64,000 bases of DNA from Phorcus lineatus (taxonomy: Eukaryota; Mollusca; Gastropoda; Trochida; Trochidae). Both the position numbers and the translations under genes were made by a program. Where the stretch lies: NCBI GenBank assembly GCA_921293015.1, contig OV121082.1, positions 51,108,971 to 51,172,970 of the forward strand, read 5' to 3'. The notes under the pieces are model-generated. The model saw only the letters and a list, made by a program, of their open reading frames with translations. It was not told the DNA's origin and did not search any database. Shown here in pieces: positions 48,201 to 60,000 of this stretch; the stretch's first letter is position 1, and each line of letters starts with the position of its first letter.

Positions 48201-50664
48201 GATTGAATGGTAAAATAATGTAATAAGCGCCATCTTTTTTTAATACTAAGCATCCAGGGAGTTAGATACATGGAACATAGTGAGAAGAATTAAGCAGAAT
48301 AAGAAAAAGGGTCAATTCATCCAACTAACCAGCAACCATGATCTCAACTTCAGCTGTAGTTTTATCATCTTGGTCATTTAGAAACAGATTGACATCACCA
48401 ACCATGGATTCTGAAATAAACTGTTCAAGGTAGATAGTCTATCTTCTTAAATGTGTGAATGAAGCATGAGGATTTAAAGGGGCAGTTACACTTGTTTTTT
48501 AGCAAATAAAGTGATCTCACCAAAACAAAAATAAAATATTATCAATTTCAAGGCAATTTTCAAGAGAAGCATTTCTCAAATGAACAAAAGATGTTCAATT
48601 AAGCTTTGCAAATCCATATCTCTAACTTAGATGATTAAAAGGTGATCACACTAAAATGGCCACTAGTAGTTTTTGCTTGATACTTCATATTGTCTTTTAT
48701 AACTGGTTCAGTAGTGAGGTGTTTGACCCTCTGAAAACAATGCATTAGGCATAAATCTATACTTGTTGGATAAAATTTCAAAGAAAAAACTCTACTATCC
48801 CTTGAAACTGTCTTTAGTTACTTTAGTTAGTTACTTGTGCAAGGCTCAGAGTTGTTTAAAAATGAAAAGATGCAGGAAGGTTATCTTACAAACTCTTGTT
48901 TAAATTGAGATGATTTCACCTTAAAGCATTACATGTAAAAAGAGTTAAAAACTGTAAATAGAAGAAGAATATTTTCATTCTTTTCTTACCAATTTCCTTC
49001 TCTTTTTGTTGTTCCTGAGACGAGTTGCCATATTTTCTGGCATCAAGAATAATGAAAGTGCATTCTGAAAATGGAAATTTACCATCATTTCACAGAATCT
49101 TATATGCAGCTAAGAGGCTATTACAAATTACTAAGTGTTAGGCGACGCTAGACGACCTGTCTAGCAGGGGTTAAATGCCCAGGGTAACAGCCTGCGGATC
49201 CTGTAAAGGATGCAGTGGCAGGGCCAACCGAAGTTGGATAAAACTAAGAGAAGGGGAGAAACCGTCCACTTTTTAACAGTAGTTTTTCAAATTTTCAAGG
49301 ACAACAAAGCATGATTAATTTGGTCAGGAGCCCCTCTGTTAAACAATATTGTAGGTAATGTTGATTCCGACAGGCAAAGAGTCATCATAGAATTATTTCT
49401 TGCTACAAACTAACTGCTATGAAAAAAAAGAATTACTATTAACTGATACCACTAGGCTTAGGCAAAAATTCACAAAATGTATGACCAACAGCAAATTTAC
49501 AATGTCTTGCCATTCATGAAACGTTTATTGCATAGACATAAATTCTTACTATCTTCATCTTGGCGCCATTTTGCCTGCATGTCATATTCCTCAGCGAGAG
49601 AGAGAGGCTCCGAGGCTGTCAACTGTTGCAGTTCCTCAGACTGCATCCACTCATGGTACCTAGAATTTTTTTTGCAAATCAGCCCCATTTCAATTAATTT
49701 ACCTCCCTGAAACACTTCCATTTTAATCAAAATGGTAAAACATAAATACAAAAATTGAAAATACTGATCAGGTGTATTCCTTTCCAAATACCAAGCAGTA
49801 TGTAATTCTTGTTTTAAAGAGCCACTCCGCGAGTTGTTGGAATCATATATGCCAAACTTAATCAATGGTGTCATTTGATCGCGAAGTATCGACTGTTACC
49901 AAAAAGACACATTTTAAAGCTTATTGTTTTTTTTACAGTGACAATATGAAGGTAGAACGTCGCAATTATGATCTAAAACCGGACAGTGGCGCGCGTCAAA
50001 TAGTCAAACGTAATTTTGGAGACTTATCAAAAACAGCCAGGAGGGCAGTTAGGAGTTGATAGTGTTTGTTAGGTTATATAACTAGTATCCATGTAAATTG
50101 GACGTGATATCTACAACTCTGTCCATTTATAAGGCTGTTTTTAGATTTTCATGGAAGGCCAGTATTTGTCATATATATGTCTTTTGGACATGAAAAGTAG
50201 AGATGTTTTGATTTTATATCACCACATATGACATTTAGGTTTGTATCAAAGGTAAATAATATGTTATGAAAATCACGGAGTGGCTCTTTAAGTGACATTA
50301 ACCAAGAGGTTATCTGCAGCACCAGCAAAATCAAAATATAAAATTCATTATGATATTTATTTTCATTATACGTCAATACAAAAACTTGTTTTTATCATGA
50401 TCATTCATGTCAACTTAAGAAACTTTCATTTACCAGATTTAATTGGATATATTGCGCTCGCTATCAAGCTTGTTTGCATGATTTTTGATACATATATTAT
50501 AAGATACATTAATTCAACCAAATGTATTTAAAATATTCATAATATTGAATAATACATGATACATGTAAATAGTATTTAGATTATTACTTTGGAACATGGT
50601 GAGCCTCATAAGGAACCAGCACTACTTTTTCACAAAACAAAAAGGTGTTTTGATTTATTTTCAT
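42211..50664 (-). CDS. NAT9: N-acetyltransferase 9 (GNAT family), seven exons
   Basis: Seven exons join in frame: 50664-50588, 49659-49550, 49064-48990, 48410-48330, 44179-44120, 43841-43747 and 42327-42211 (stop TGA), all with GT donors and AG acceptors. The product is 204 residues (human about 207). It starts MKINQNTFLFCEKVVLVPY; YHEWMQSEELQQLTASEPLS (exon 2) and MVGDVNLFL (exon 4) are hallmark NAT9 segments. The acetyl-CoA loop of GNAT motif A is RGRGLG at residues 119-124 (exon 5), followed by LGLTKITAKIGYSNSPSLAM and KKLGF (exon 6). NAT9 is a cytosolic acetyltransferase linked in flies to microtubule stability and JNK signalling. The start lies 362 bases from TMEM104, head to head. Introns 1, 4 and 6 carry repeats. 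Identification is firm; splice sites are read by eye. Confidence 0.96.
42890..43230. repeat. Diverged interspersed repeat, copy 1
   Basis: In NAT9 intron 6. Blocks such as GGAAGTTCAGTATT and TGTGACGTCAT with TTATGACAT correspond to 46410-46580 (GGAAGTTTAGTATT, TGTGACGTCA, TTTATGATGTCAT). Old and degraded. Boundaries are uncertain. Confidence 0.4.
44461..44863 (+). repeat. Direct repeat with hairpins, left copy
   Basis: In NAT9 intron 4. A 58-bp block X (44461-44518, starts AAATCTTCTTTGTAGGC) is followed by a 345-bp block Y (from TTTATAATGACAACCGAGAC). Y recurs at 45806-46153 with about 98% identity, and X recurs at 46200-46258, after Y instead of before it. Y contains two perfect hairpins: CCAATTTGGTC / GACCAAATTGG (44642-44652, 44667-44677) and CATAGGCA / TGCCTATG just downstream. 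The order change and near-identity suggest a recent event from a circular or tandem precursor, or a repeat-bearing mobile element. Confidence 0.8.
45806..46258 (+). repeat. Direct repeat with hairpins, right copy (blocks permuted)
   Basis: Block Y (45806-46153), a 46-bp spacer with GATAGTGATGATGATAC, then block X (46200-46258). The spacer between left and right copies (about 44864-45805) has no protein-coding signal but contains diverged repeats of the same kind (AAGCATCGGTCACGCCTGAG, similar to AAGCATTGATCAAGCCCGAG in Y). Confidence 0.8.
46290..46610. repeat. Diverged interspersed repeat, copy 2
   Basis: Partner of 42890-43230. Also shares AATAGTATTAAAT and GGAAG with 23620-23650. Contains TGTGACGTCACAA (a palindromic TGACGTCA CRE-type site), probably fortuitous. 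Confidence 0.4.
49814..50291 (+). mobile_element. TTAA-flanked MITE, family 1, complete copy
   Basis: 478 bp in NAT9 intron 1. TTAA-AGAGCCACTCCGCGAG at the left and TCACGGAGTGGCTCT-TTAA at the right. Same orientation as the 6115 copy and close to it in sequence, so probably among the youngest copies here. It lies between NAT9 exons 1 and 2, about 155 bp from exon 2. Confidence 0.88.
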
Positions 50665-51026
50665 TTCGGAGTCTTTGTCAAGGACTAATCAGTAGTTACT
50701 GAAAGTAAAACCATTATAAGAAATGGAAGCTGTCGTTGATCTCCAAGACAGTCACGGAAGTTGGAACTCGAAACTACGATCTGGCTTTTAATAAAAACAT
50801 AAACAATCCCACGTGTTGACAATAGCTGCAGGGGAGATAACTCTAAACACGGTCACGTGACGGGTGCATCACGTGACACTCATGTGGTTTGCCTCCCGAC
50901 CGCCAGCCAGCACCTGTCAGCTGTCACAGAATCGCTTCCTTTCGCAGAGTATACGGCACCAATCACGGGACATAACAAACAACAACATGGAATTTTATTT
51001 ATATTGAATTCTCTGAATATTACAAA
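50665..51026. promoter_or_regulatory. Bidirectional NAT9/TMEM104 promoter with three CACGTG sites
   Basis: 362 bases between divergent start codons. Three CACGTG palindromes lie in 68 bases: 50810-50815, within GTCACGTGAC at 50852-50861, and within ATCACGTGAC at 50868-50877. GTCACGTGAC is the consensus CLEAR box bound by TFEB/MITF/TFE3; USF and MYC/MAX can also bind CACGTG. A CCAAT box is at 50959-50963. No TATA box was seen. A 6-codon uORF (50987-51007) precedes the TMEM104 start. Confidence 0.75.
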
Positions 51027-54000
51027 ATGGTTGAAGTTATAAGAGGCGACCAGTTTGGAACTGCGGTAAGTTTCATCTTCAAGTATAGTGGGGAGTACAT
51101 GTATAATGAATAACTGTACTGTGGCCTACAGTAACTTTATATTTAACTGGCCAATGTCCAAAATCCGTGATGTTTGAACTAATCCGTGTCAATTGGTACT
51201 TCTCAGTGATTCATAGCTTGAAACATTAAAACATCTATATCACTTCATTATGTCTTATGTGTTATTAGTGCAATAGAATATAATCAACATTAAAATATTT
51301 GATATTAATAATTATATGTTTTACAATTATCAACTATTATAAATAAAAATATGATTATGTAAATACTGTCAGAAGTCCATGCCTGTATCCCTTTTAAATA
51401 TCATACACATAATTCTTTCGCAGATTAAGTAATGCAAAGTACATAAGGATTGAATAAATTGTACTTTTGATTTCAAAAGTATTATCTATCAAGAGATCAA
51501 ACTATATTTTCCCACATAGAGTATTGGTAGGTCCAACACACACAGAGAATTTAAAAAGATTTCAACAAGTAAGAGAATTACGAAAAAACAATGTTGTTGT
51601 AGGAAGACTCTTAATTTAATTTAACAACAGTCTTAACAGATTAATTATTTGTGCCCCACTGAGCTGGTGTTCAGATGTTTCTTTCCTGCCAACCTTGTAG
51701 CTAATCATTTATTACAAATAATTTAGAAATGAAACAGGTTGAAATACAATATGTACATGTGTGTCATGTTGAAGATTTAACAGGCATACAATCTTGTTTA
51801 TATATATTCTCATAAAATAATACCTGCTTCTTTGCGATGTTCAGCTGACTTTTTCATTAAAAATTTATGAAGATGCTGCTTGGGTGATTGAAACTATGAG
51901 TTTTGAGGATTCAATTCTGAGACAAAAGTTGTGGTGTCACCTAGAGAGAGCGATTCATATTGAAGTTTGTCTAAGACCTCCAGTGGAAATTGGGGGTGAT
52001 AATGCAGTGGTTAGAGCATTAAGCTTCGGATTATGAGGTCCATGGTTTGAATCCAGCCAGGGGCTCAGCGACTTTGTTTACAGTGAAGAGCTGTTCTACA
52101 TGCAGATAGGTTTGGGTGATTTCAGAGCAGTACCACCCATGGTTCGCTAGTTCAAGCCGATGCTTGCAGGTTTCATGGCAATGCATTGCCACAATGGTGT
52201 TACGAGCTTTCTCCCTCCAATAATACCAGCAATCGACAATGAAAATATGAGTGAAATACTCTTGAAAGCGGCATTAAGCCCTAAATCACCTCATATGGGG
52301 GTATGTTCAAAGGCTGAATGTGAACCTGATGAAAGCATTGAAAGTCAACCTGCATGTTGAGCAAGCAATGTGTATGGTTAAATGTGCTGTTTCATTTGAC
52401 TAATCTTAATATGGAACATTTTGGCAAAATTACCTGTAAACAATAAAACAGCAGGTAATGAAACTTAAATAGATAAAGAAATAATTAATTCTATGAATTG
52501 TCTGCATGCTTGTAAGTAACCAAATAAATGTTTTTGTTGATGATGATAAATATTCAACATTCATTATCAGGCCACAGCTGTCATGTGAAATGGCTAATGA
52601 TAATGATTAAATTGAATGTAATTAACGTTTATGATCATAAGCTGCTGTCAACCCCATGACTAGACATACTCATCAACATTTGATAAGTTTCACTATGCAT
52701 TAATACTTATATCACAAAGATGTTTTTATTAGTTTTGTAATTCCCTGTTGTTTATTAAAAATATGTTTAGTATCCAGTGATTAAGTTTGGCATATATGAC
52801 TCCAACAACTCACCTAACAAACACTATTAACTCCTAACTGCCCTCCTTGCTGTTTTAGTTAAGTCTCCAAAATTACGTTTGACTATTTGACATGCGCCAC
52901 TGTCCGGTTTTTGATCAATTGCGACTTTCTACCTTCATAAAGTCACTGTACAAAACCAATAAGCTTTAAAATGTTTCTCTTTGATAACAGTCAATACTTC
53001 ACGATCAAATACCACCATTGAATAAGTTTGGCTAAATGACTTCAACAACTCATGGAATGGCACTTTTTGCAAAATGGCTTGTTTGCCAATTCATTCATTC
53101 TAATAGTGAAAGGATTACAGTATATCATCAACAAAACATCAAAACAGCCTATTTCTATGCACTAATTGACAGTTTGAAAATGTAAAACGTAACATAAAAT
53201 TGCTCTGATAAAAAACCCAATGACTTGATTTTGTTTACTAACCCCAGCAATTTCAACAAATTTAATATAGAAATAAATGTGAAAACCATTTAATAAAGTG
53301 ATTGTGCTTAAAGTGGGCAGTGGCAGAATTTTTTTAAGATTCATTTGTTCAAATTTCATTCAATTAACATTAGATTTTACCCAATGTATTTAATTTTCAA
53401 AGGGTTATACATCTCATTACTCAACCAGATGGTCAGTTGTCATAGATTAATTAAATAAGTATCAAACCAGTGGTGGACATTTTTGTGTGAACACCTTTTC
53501 ATTATAAAAGGTTGGGAAATGGATTCTCATAGCTTAAACGATCATGGTACATTTGTTTTAAAACTGCTTCTTTTGATTAAAAAATCATTGTCTTGCAATT
53601 TGAAACAATAATTTTTTTCTTGGTCGTGAGATGACTTTATTTATCTTAAAGAATGTGCATCTGCCCCTTTCAGCTTATTATCACACCGTATCCTAAAGTC
53701 GGCCTTTGAGAGAGGGTAGTGACTTTCCAAATCTTTGCAGCCATGTTTGCTTTCTCACACATTGATTGTATACATTTGTGCATTATGAAAGTTAATGATC
53801 ATATTTAAAAGTTTAAGTAAGTACACTTTGTTTAGAGCCCCTGTATAAAACCAAAAATCCCTTTAGGTACGGAAATGTTACTATTGCAAGAGTCATATCC
53901 AATTGCTGGAATGTATAAATTATCTAAAAAGAATTCACTTTGAAGTTATGAGTCAAGTATTGCTCTGTTGCGCACTGACCTAAATTTAAACCTGTTACAC

Positions 54001-57000
54001 CATCACTGTTGTCTTGTTTTAATTGTATTTGATTTCATCAGATAATGAGGAATAGAATAATGGGATTTATCAGTTAAAGGAAGTGTGTATCAATTGTAAT
54101 AACAAAAACTTTTATTTTATCATTAGATTGAAGAATATTCAATATTTCCTTTTGCAAAAATATTAGCAAATAAGGAAATTTAGAGTCATTGATATCAAGA
54201 AGACACTGAATCTTTGTCAGTTTTGTTCTTATGGTCACTTTTGAAAATGAAAGATATTTTTCAAGTATGGAAATTGGATTCAAATGGATTGGTAATTAAT
54301 TTTGATATGTTTATTCTTGATAATCCTGTTGCATGTTTGTATTCAATTAATGTGTAACAGTGTTTTAATCAAACACCAAGTAAATGTACATTCATAAAAT
54401 TATTAACTTCCCCTGTAAATGAAACTTTATCGAATCTTAGTAAATATATATATTCTGCTTATAAAAAGAGACAGACTTTGCTTAACTCTTCATGATGTAC
54501 CCAATATATGTCCTTTGTATATATTTTACATGTTTCATGTCTATAGATGTATATGAGCCTCCATGCATAATAATAAAGATTGATTGATTGATTGAGTCTC
54601 TAATGATATATGGGACTCATTGTTTTATAAATAAGAATTTCAAATTGTGTAAAATGCTGAATTGGTTTCTTTTGTATTAATATTATGATAAATAATTTAT
54701 TTTTGTATTGCCTAACTCCTATCTAAAAAGATTGCTTAGTGACTTGGTTTACAGCAAAATATTTGTGTCTTTGGAAGACTCTATATGCATACCTGGAAAC
54801 AGAATTACTGAAAGAGGTTGTTCATTCCTCAGTAACAGGGCTCTGAAACAGAGAAAAACTTGATCACCAATTGATGTCTACAAGACAGGGTGAGACAAGA
54901 ATGGAACCCTGTGGTACAGCATCATTGGCTGCTGTTGGAGGTGATTGAAAATGACAGAAAACAAGAACAAAGCATCACTTTTTGCATTTTAAGTCTTCAC
55001 TGACATAAATACATTTGGACTAGAAATGTTCCAGCTTTATTATGCTATTCTTGTAGAACTCTGCATCCTGGGTCTCTTGAGATCTCAGAAATCAGACTGT
55101 TGTTATTAGAAAAAACATGTCCATGTAAATGCTTCTTCAGATTGGGGAAGAGGTGCACCACCAATGTTAACAGCTTAAGTTCTGGAGGACAGATACGGAC
55201 ATGACCCCTATGGAACAGTATTCAGATCAGAAATGAATCGTGTTAGGCTTCCCCTATTTACTATGAGATTGATGGCCATGATGTCATTACGGACGCTCCA
55301 TGTTTTGATTTGTGAGCAATTTTGAGCTTTTTTTTTGCAGATTATTATCTTGCAGCTGGTCAAGCCTTTGTAAAACAATTTTCTCTTAACATTTGGAAAT
55401 GGACAGATTGGATATAGGATGATAAACCATCTTGATTGTTTGCCTTTTTATTAAGAGGAGTGTCAACTTCGGTGAAACTTTAAGAACCTTGGCCTCTATC
55501 ACTGATGTTAACCACATCAGAAACCAGTAATGAAATGATGAAATAATCATAGCTTCTATGTTTAGATCTTGTGACTAGAAAAAAAATTTACCCTGCCTTT
55601 GGTAGAATGTATAACTTTGCTCTGCTGGAGAAGTTAAGTAAATTTCTCTCCAAAAAAAGAATGATTCACTGAAAATATAAATGCCGGGGGTATCTATAGA
55701 TGTTAAAGAATACTTAAACGTACTAGTGCACACAAATATTTTGTAAACACAACGAATGCACAGATACAGCATACCTCTTGATATTACTCACGACCCTCAC
55801 TCAAGTAATCTACCTCGTAAGTTATTTAACAAATAGTTACGTATTCAGGTAGTAAAGTTGATTTTTAAAGACCGGAAGTATTTAATGCAACGTAACTTTA
55901 AATCCGCATGAACTACGATATCGGAAATATTACAAGTTTGCTCATAAACAGAAAAGCGGAACTGGCAGCCGCTTTGGTCAATCTAATAACAATGCTAATG
56001 CTGTGTTATTAAATCGGTTTATTTACAACATTGCTTTCATAAAACATATTTCATTCTTTGTTCTCAGTTCAGAGTTTAGGTAAATTCAATAGCTGCACAT
56101 ATTACTAGTTCAGCCGTGTTCAACTGTCCATAATTTATCTGTTTTGTGCACAGCTAACCAAAGATTTTTTATATGTCCAAGCCGACAGCGGCTGTCTAAA
56201 CTTTGTCATTGTTGATTGCAGGTCAACTGTAAAGTGAATGCATAAGTTCTCTTAAACCTTAAAATAGCAATTTAAACCGTAAAAGCGTGCACTAGTGCCT
56301 TTAAATGTTGTTGAACATTTTATACAAACGAAACAAATATTTTTGTTAAAATATATTTGAGCATGAAGTAAGCTAATAAACTAGCCTATAGACTAGATAG
56401 ACCTTAAACTTTGTCAATTCAAATGACAATTGATAAATAACTATTGTAGAATTTACCAGTCTGAACCCAAAACCACATTATTAAATGTGATATCATGATT
56501 ATACATATATGTGTTTTTATCTTGAAAATGTGTCTTACTGGAAAACTATGATTTGAAACGAGGTGAGACAAGCTCATTTTCACATTTGTTTCTTATTACA
56601 TAAGGATCCTTTTATCATTTAAGATAAATGTTTGTTCATTTAGAGGGAAATGAATCAAATTAGCCTTCTGGAAGAATTTGCTGAGTAAACAGAAAATGTT
56701 TGCTAAAGGAGATACTAACAGACACAGGGAAACTTTTTTTTAATTCAAATTAGAGATTTCACAGAATTTCCTTAAAGAGTTAAGATTAGCATATGACTGA
56801 TTTCTGATCATTCCTGATTGGCTTAGATGAGGATAAGTGTGATATAGAGTGATACATCCTGTTTGGTTCACTACGTGGCTAAACCTCTTTCCTTGATAAT
56901 TTGATCGTAACCTTTGGTGACCGATTTGTTACTGTAATCATTGGGACAATTCTTATGAAACTTTTGAAATCACAGTGTCGACTGACATAAATTTTTGTTT

Positions 57001-60000
57001 GGATCCAAAAATATTGGAATAGCTATTGTAATACTGGCTAGTACACAGCAAATAGCCGAACCTGTTTGACTAGTATTTTGATAAAAAACATTGCTGACTA
57101 ATTACTGTCATCAATCGGACAAGTCTTAAAAAACCATTTGAAATCATAGCTGATTTATTTGAATCCAAACTATAGCAACATTGGACCACAATAGTCTATA
57201 ACTATCACAATAGTATTTTAAGAAAGACTGTCACTCTTGCAATAGCCCAGCCAGGGTCAGTAGTCAACCAAGCATGTTTAATGTGCTTTAGTTAACTTTC
57301 TTAATGATTATCTATCTGGAGATGAAGAGTATTGTCACAAATTGCCTTGGTCGCACTTTTAGACTTGATGTTAATGGTTGAAAAAGAATGGTGCTGTCAC
57401 AGACTAAGTTTCAGGTTCCTCTCTCATATCATCTTTTAAGTAATAAATTTTATATAAATTTCAACAGTTCTTTTATTTGAATGCTGTATCAGGCTCATTT
57501 TGTTCAGAATTGAAGTACATAAGAGCTTGATTTCTGAAATTACAACCTCTTAAATGTGAAAGGACATGTTTCCAACTTTGAAGGTTTGAGCATATATTTT
57601 ATCTTTGTCATGTTCCAACTCTATATATGATACAGAGAATGTTGTTGAGAAAGCTTACTTCCTTATACAGCTAGACCTAGTATAAAATCTTTCTAAATGT
57701 ATCAATCATTGATTTCTTTGCCACTGCAACACAAGCAAATTGTTTCAAAGTTTTTAAACTTTGTCTATTATACATTACATTACATTTGATAGTAAACGTT
57801 TTCAGAAGGAAGTAATTAAAATCACTTTTGTCAGTATTTGAGAACTTGCCGATTTATTATTCCCAGTTTATCATTGTGGATAAATGATGCCAGTGGTGAA
57901 ATCTTAATGATAATTGATGGTTATTTATCTATAAAGCTTCTGCTTTCTATGTAGGTGGGGCTGGTGTACGTCTTCAACCTGATAGTGGGTACAGGAGCGC
58001 TCACCATGCCGGCTGCCTTCCAGCAGGCGGGATGGCTCGTCAGTCTCATCCTTGTCATCCTGCTCGCCTTCGCCAGGTAAGCCTTAATCTCTTTAAATTG
58101 CTTGCCTTTGCCAGGTAAGCCTTAATCTCTTCAAATTGCTTGCCTTTGCCAGGTAAGCCTTAATCTCTTCAAATTGCTTGCCTTTGCCAGGTAAGCCTTA
58201 TCCTTGTCATACTGCTCATCTTTGCCAGTTGAGCCATATCGACATCATACTGCCCGCCTTTGCCAGGTAAGCCTTAGGGACCGGTCATTTATTATGGTGG
58301 GGGTGGGCCGGGGGTTTTCAGGGGAGGGTCAGAAAAAAATATACAGCCACCAGGGGAGGGTCATGAAAAAAAATACGAAAGGTTGAGGAGGGTCATTTTG
58401 AAATAGACAGTTTTATAACCATCCTTCTTTAGCAATTGAAAGTGGGGCTGAAACATTATCATAAAGCCTTATCAAATGAAAAAAAAATCCAGAATATGAG
58501 CAAGACTGGTTTATATTCTTAAAAACACATGCTTATATAAAAAAAAATCACCATGAATTCACTGCTCAATTCATTGTTCTTTATTCTTGTAGAACAAAAA
58601 GTAGGACTGAGAGTTTATACAAGCAGTTAACAGGTGTTTGCTATATTTTAATACAACAAAGATGTATATTTGATAACTAATAGACTCATAAAGTTAAAAC
58701 AGCTAGTCAAATTATTAATATCTGAATGATTATATTAAGCATTCTCAATAATAGAAAAGTTATGAAACCGTAACACTTTAGCAGATGGCTTGATTGGTGC
58801 AAATTTGTTCATATAGCCATACTTAAGAAAAATATCTAAATGCATATTTACAAAAAATAAATTCCAATGTTGATATTCCAAAAATTGGGAACATTTGCTA
58901 TATTCATACTTAAGCTTCCATCCTTATTGGGTTTTACACTTTATTGTTTAAATATTATGTAACATGTAACAAATGTAACATATGTTATTTCTATGAAACC
59001 TAGATGTGCCTTTATTATTCTTATGTTATGTACCTTCACAATTCTATAGATTTCTTGTGCTACAAACTTAATGTAGACGGTAAAATTTGTTTTAATCAAA
59101 CTCATACACAAACAGTTTAAATGTTATGAAATTTGATAATTCAATTCCTATGAAGTTAAGATTTGACATTTTACATTGTTTGGTCCTATACTCTGAAAGT
59201 GTTTGTAGACAGATTTTAAATCTTTTTTTTTGCTTTAAAAGAAATCATTATGTCAAGAGCTTATCTCCCAACTTGGTCCTTCCATGGTTTTATCAATTTA
59301 TGAATTCATTGTTTCAAGTTTTCAGTGGAATAATGTGGGCAAGATATGTATTTTGATGGAATTTTTAACTAGTGCAATATCTTAGCTCTTTTTATCTCTG
59401 TTGAAAGTAAATTCAATAAAGAAGTTGATCATCCATTAAAAAAATTCCTTCTCTTCCTCAGTGCTAACCTATTTTGTTATTTAAAGATAAAAAACACATT
59501 GTGATTTGAATTTTAAACATAAATAAAAAATGAGCCTTAAAAGTAAGATAAAATTAAAGATAGAATTTACACTATGTTAAACATATGTGTGTATTATAAG
59601 CAATAGTATTCAAAACCCATTTTGATATACAGTTGATGTAAAAAACCCAACTGATTTTAAAACACTATAAACCATTATCAGATATCATGTTAAACCCATC
59701 AATCATGAATGGAAGGGTAAATCTGTTGGTTTTATTCAACATTATTCTAAAAGTTACTTAAAGAAGTTTCTCTTTTGGAAATATTCCAAAAAAATTTGAA
59801 TGTGGAACCGACCATAAATCTTCAAAAGACCAATTTCCAGAATTTTCGTTGATATGATTTGGGGGAGGATCATAAAAAAAAACCCGCTTAAATTGAAAGG
59901 GCCATGGAAAAAATTGCGGCGAGTTGGGGAGAGCCACATTTTTAAAGACAATCCGAAGAGAAAAAACCCCGGCCCACCCCCCCCTGTGATAAATGACCGG

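Noticed and set aside
49130..49265. Structured small RNA in a NAT9 intron
   Set aside because: Locally GC-richer but no C/D or H/ACA box pattern or tRNA boxes seen.
51992..52062. Possible tRNA gene
   Set aside because: A and B boxes are present but no acceptor stem or clear cloverleaf; fits the head of a SINE.
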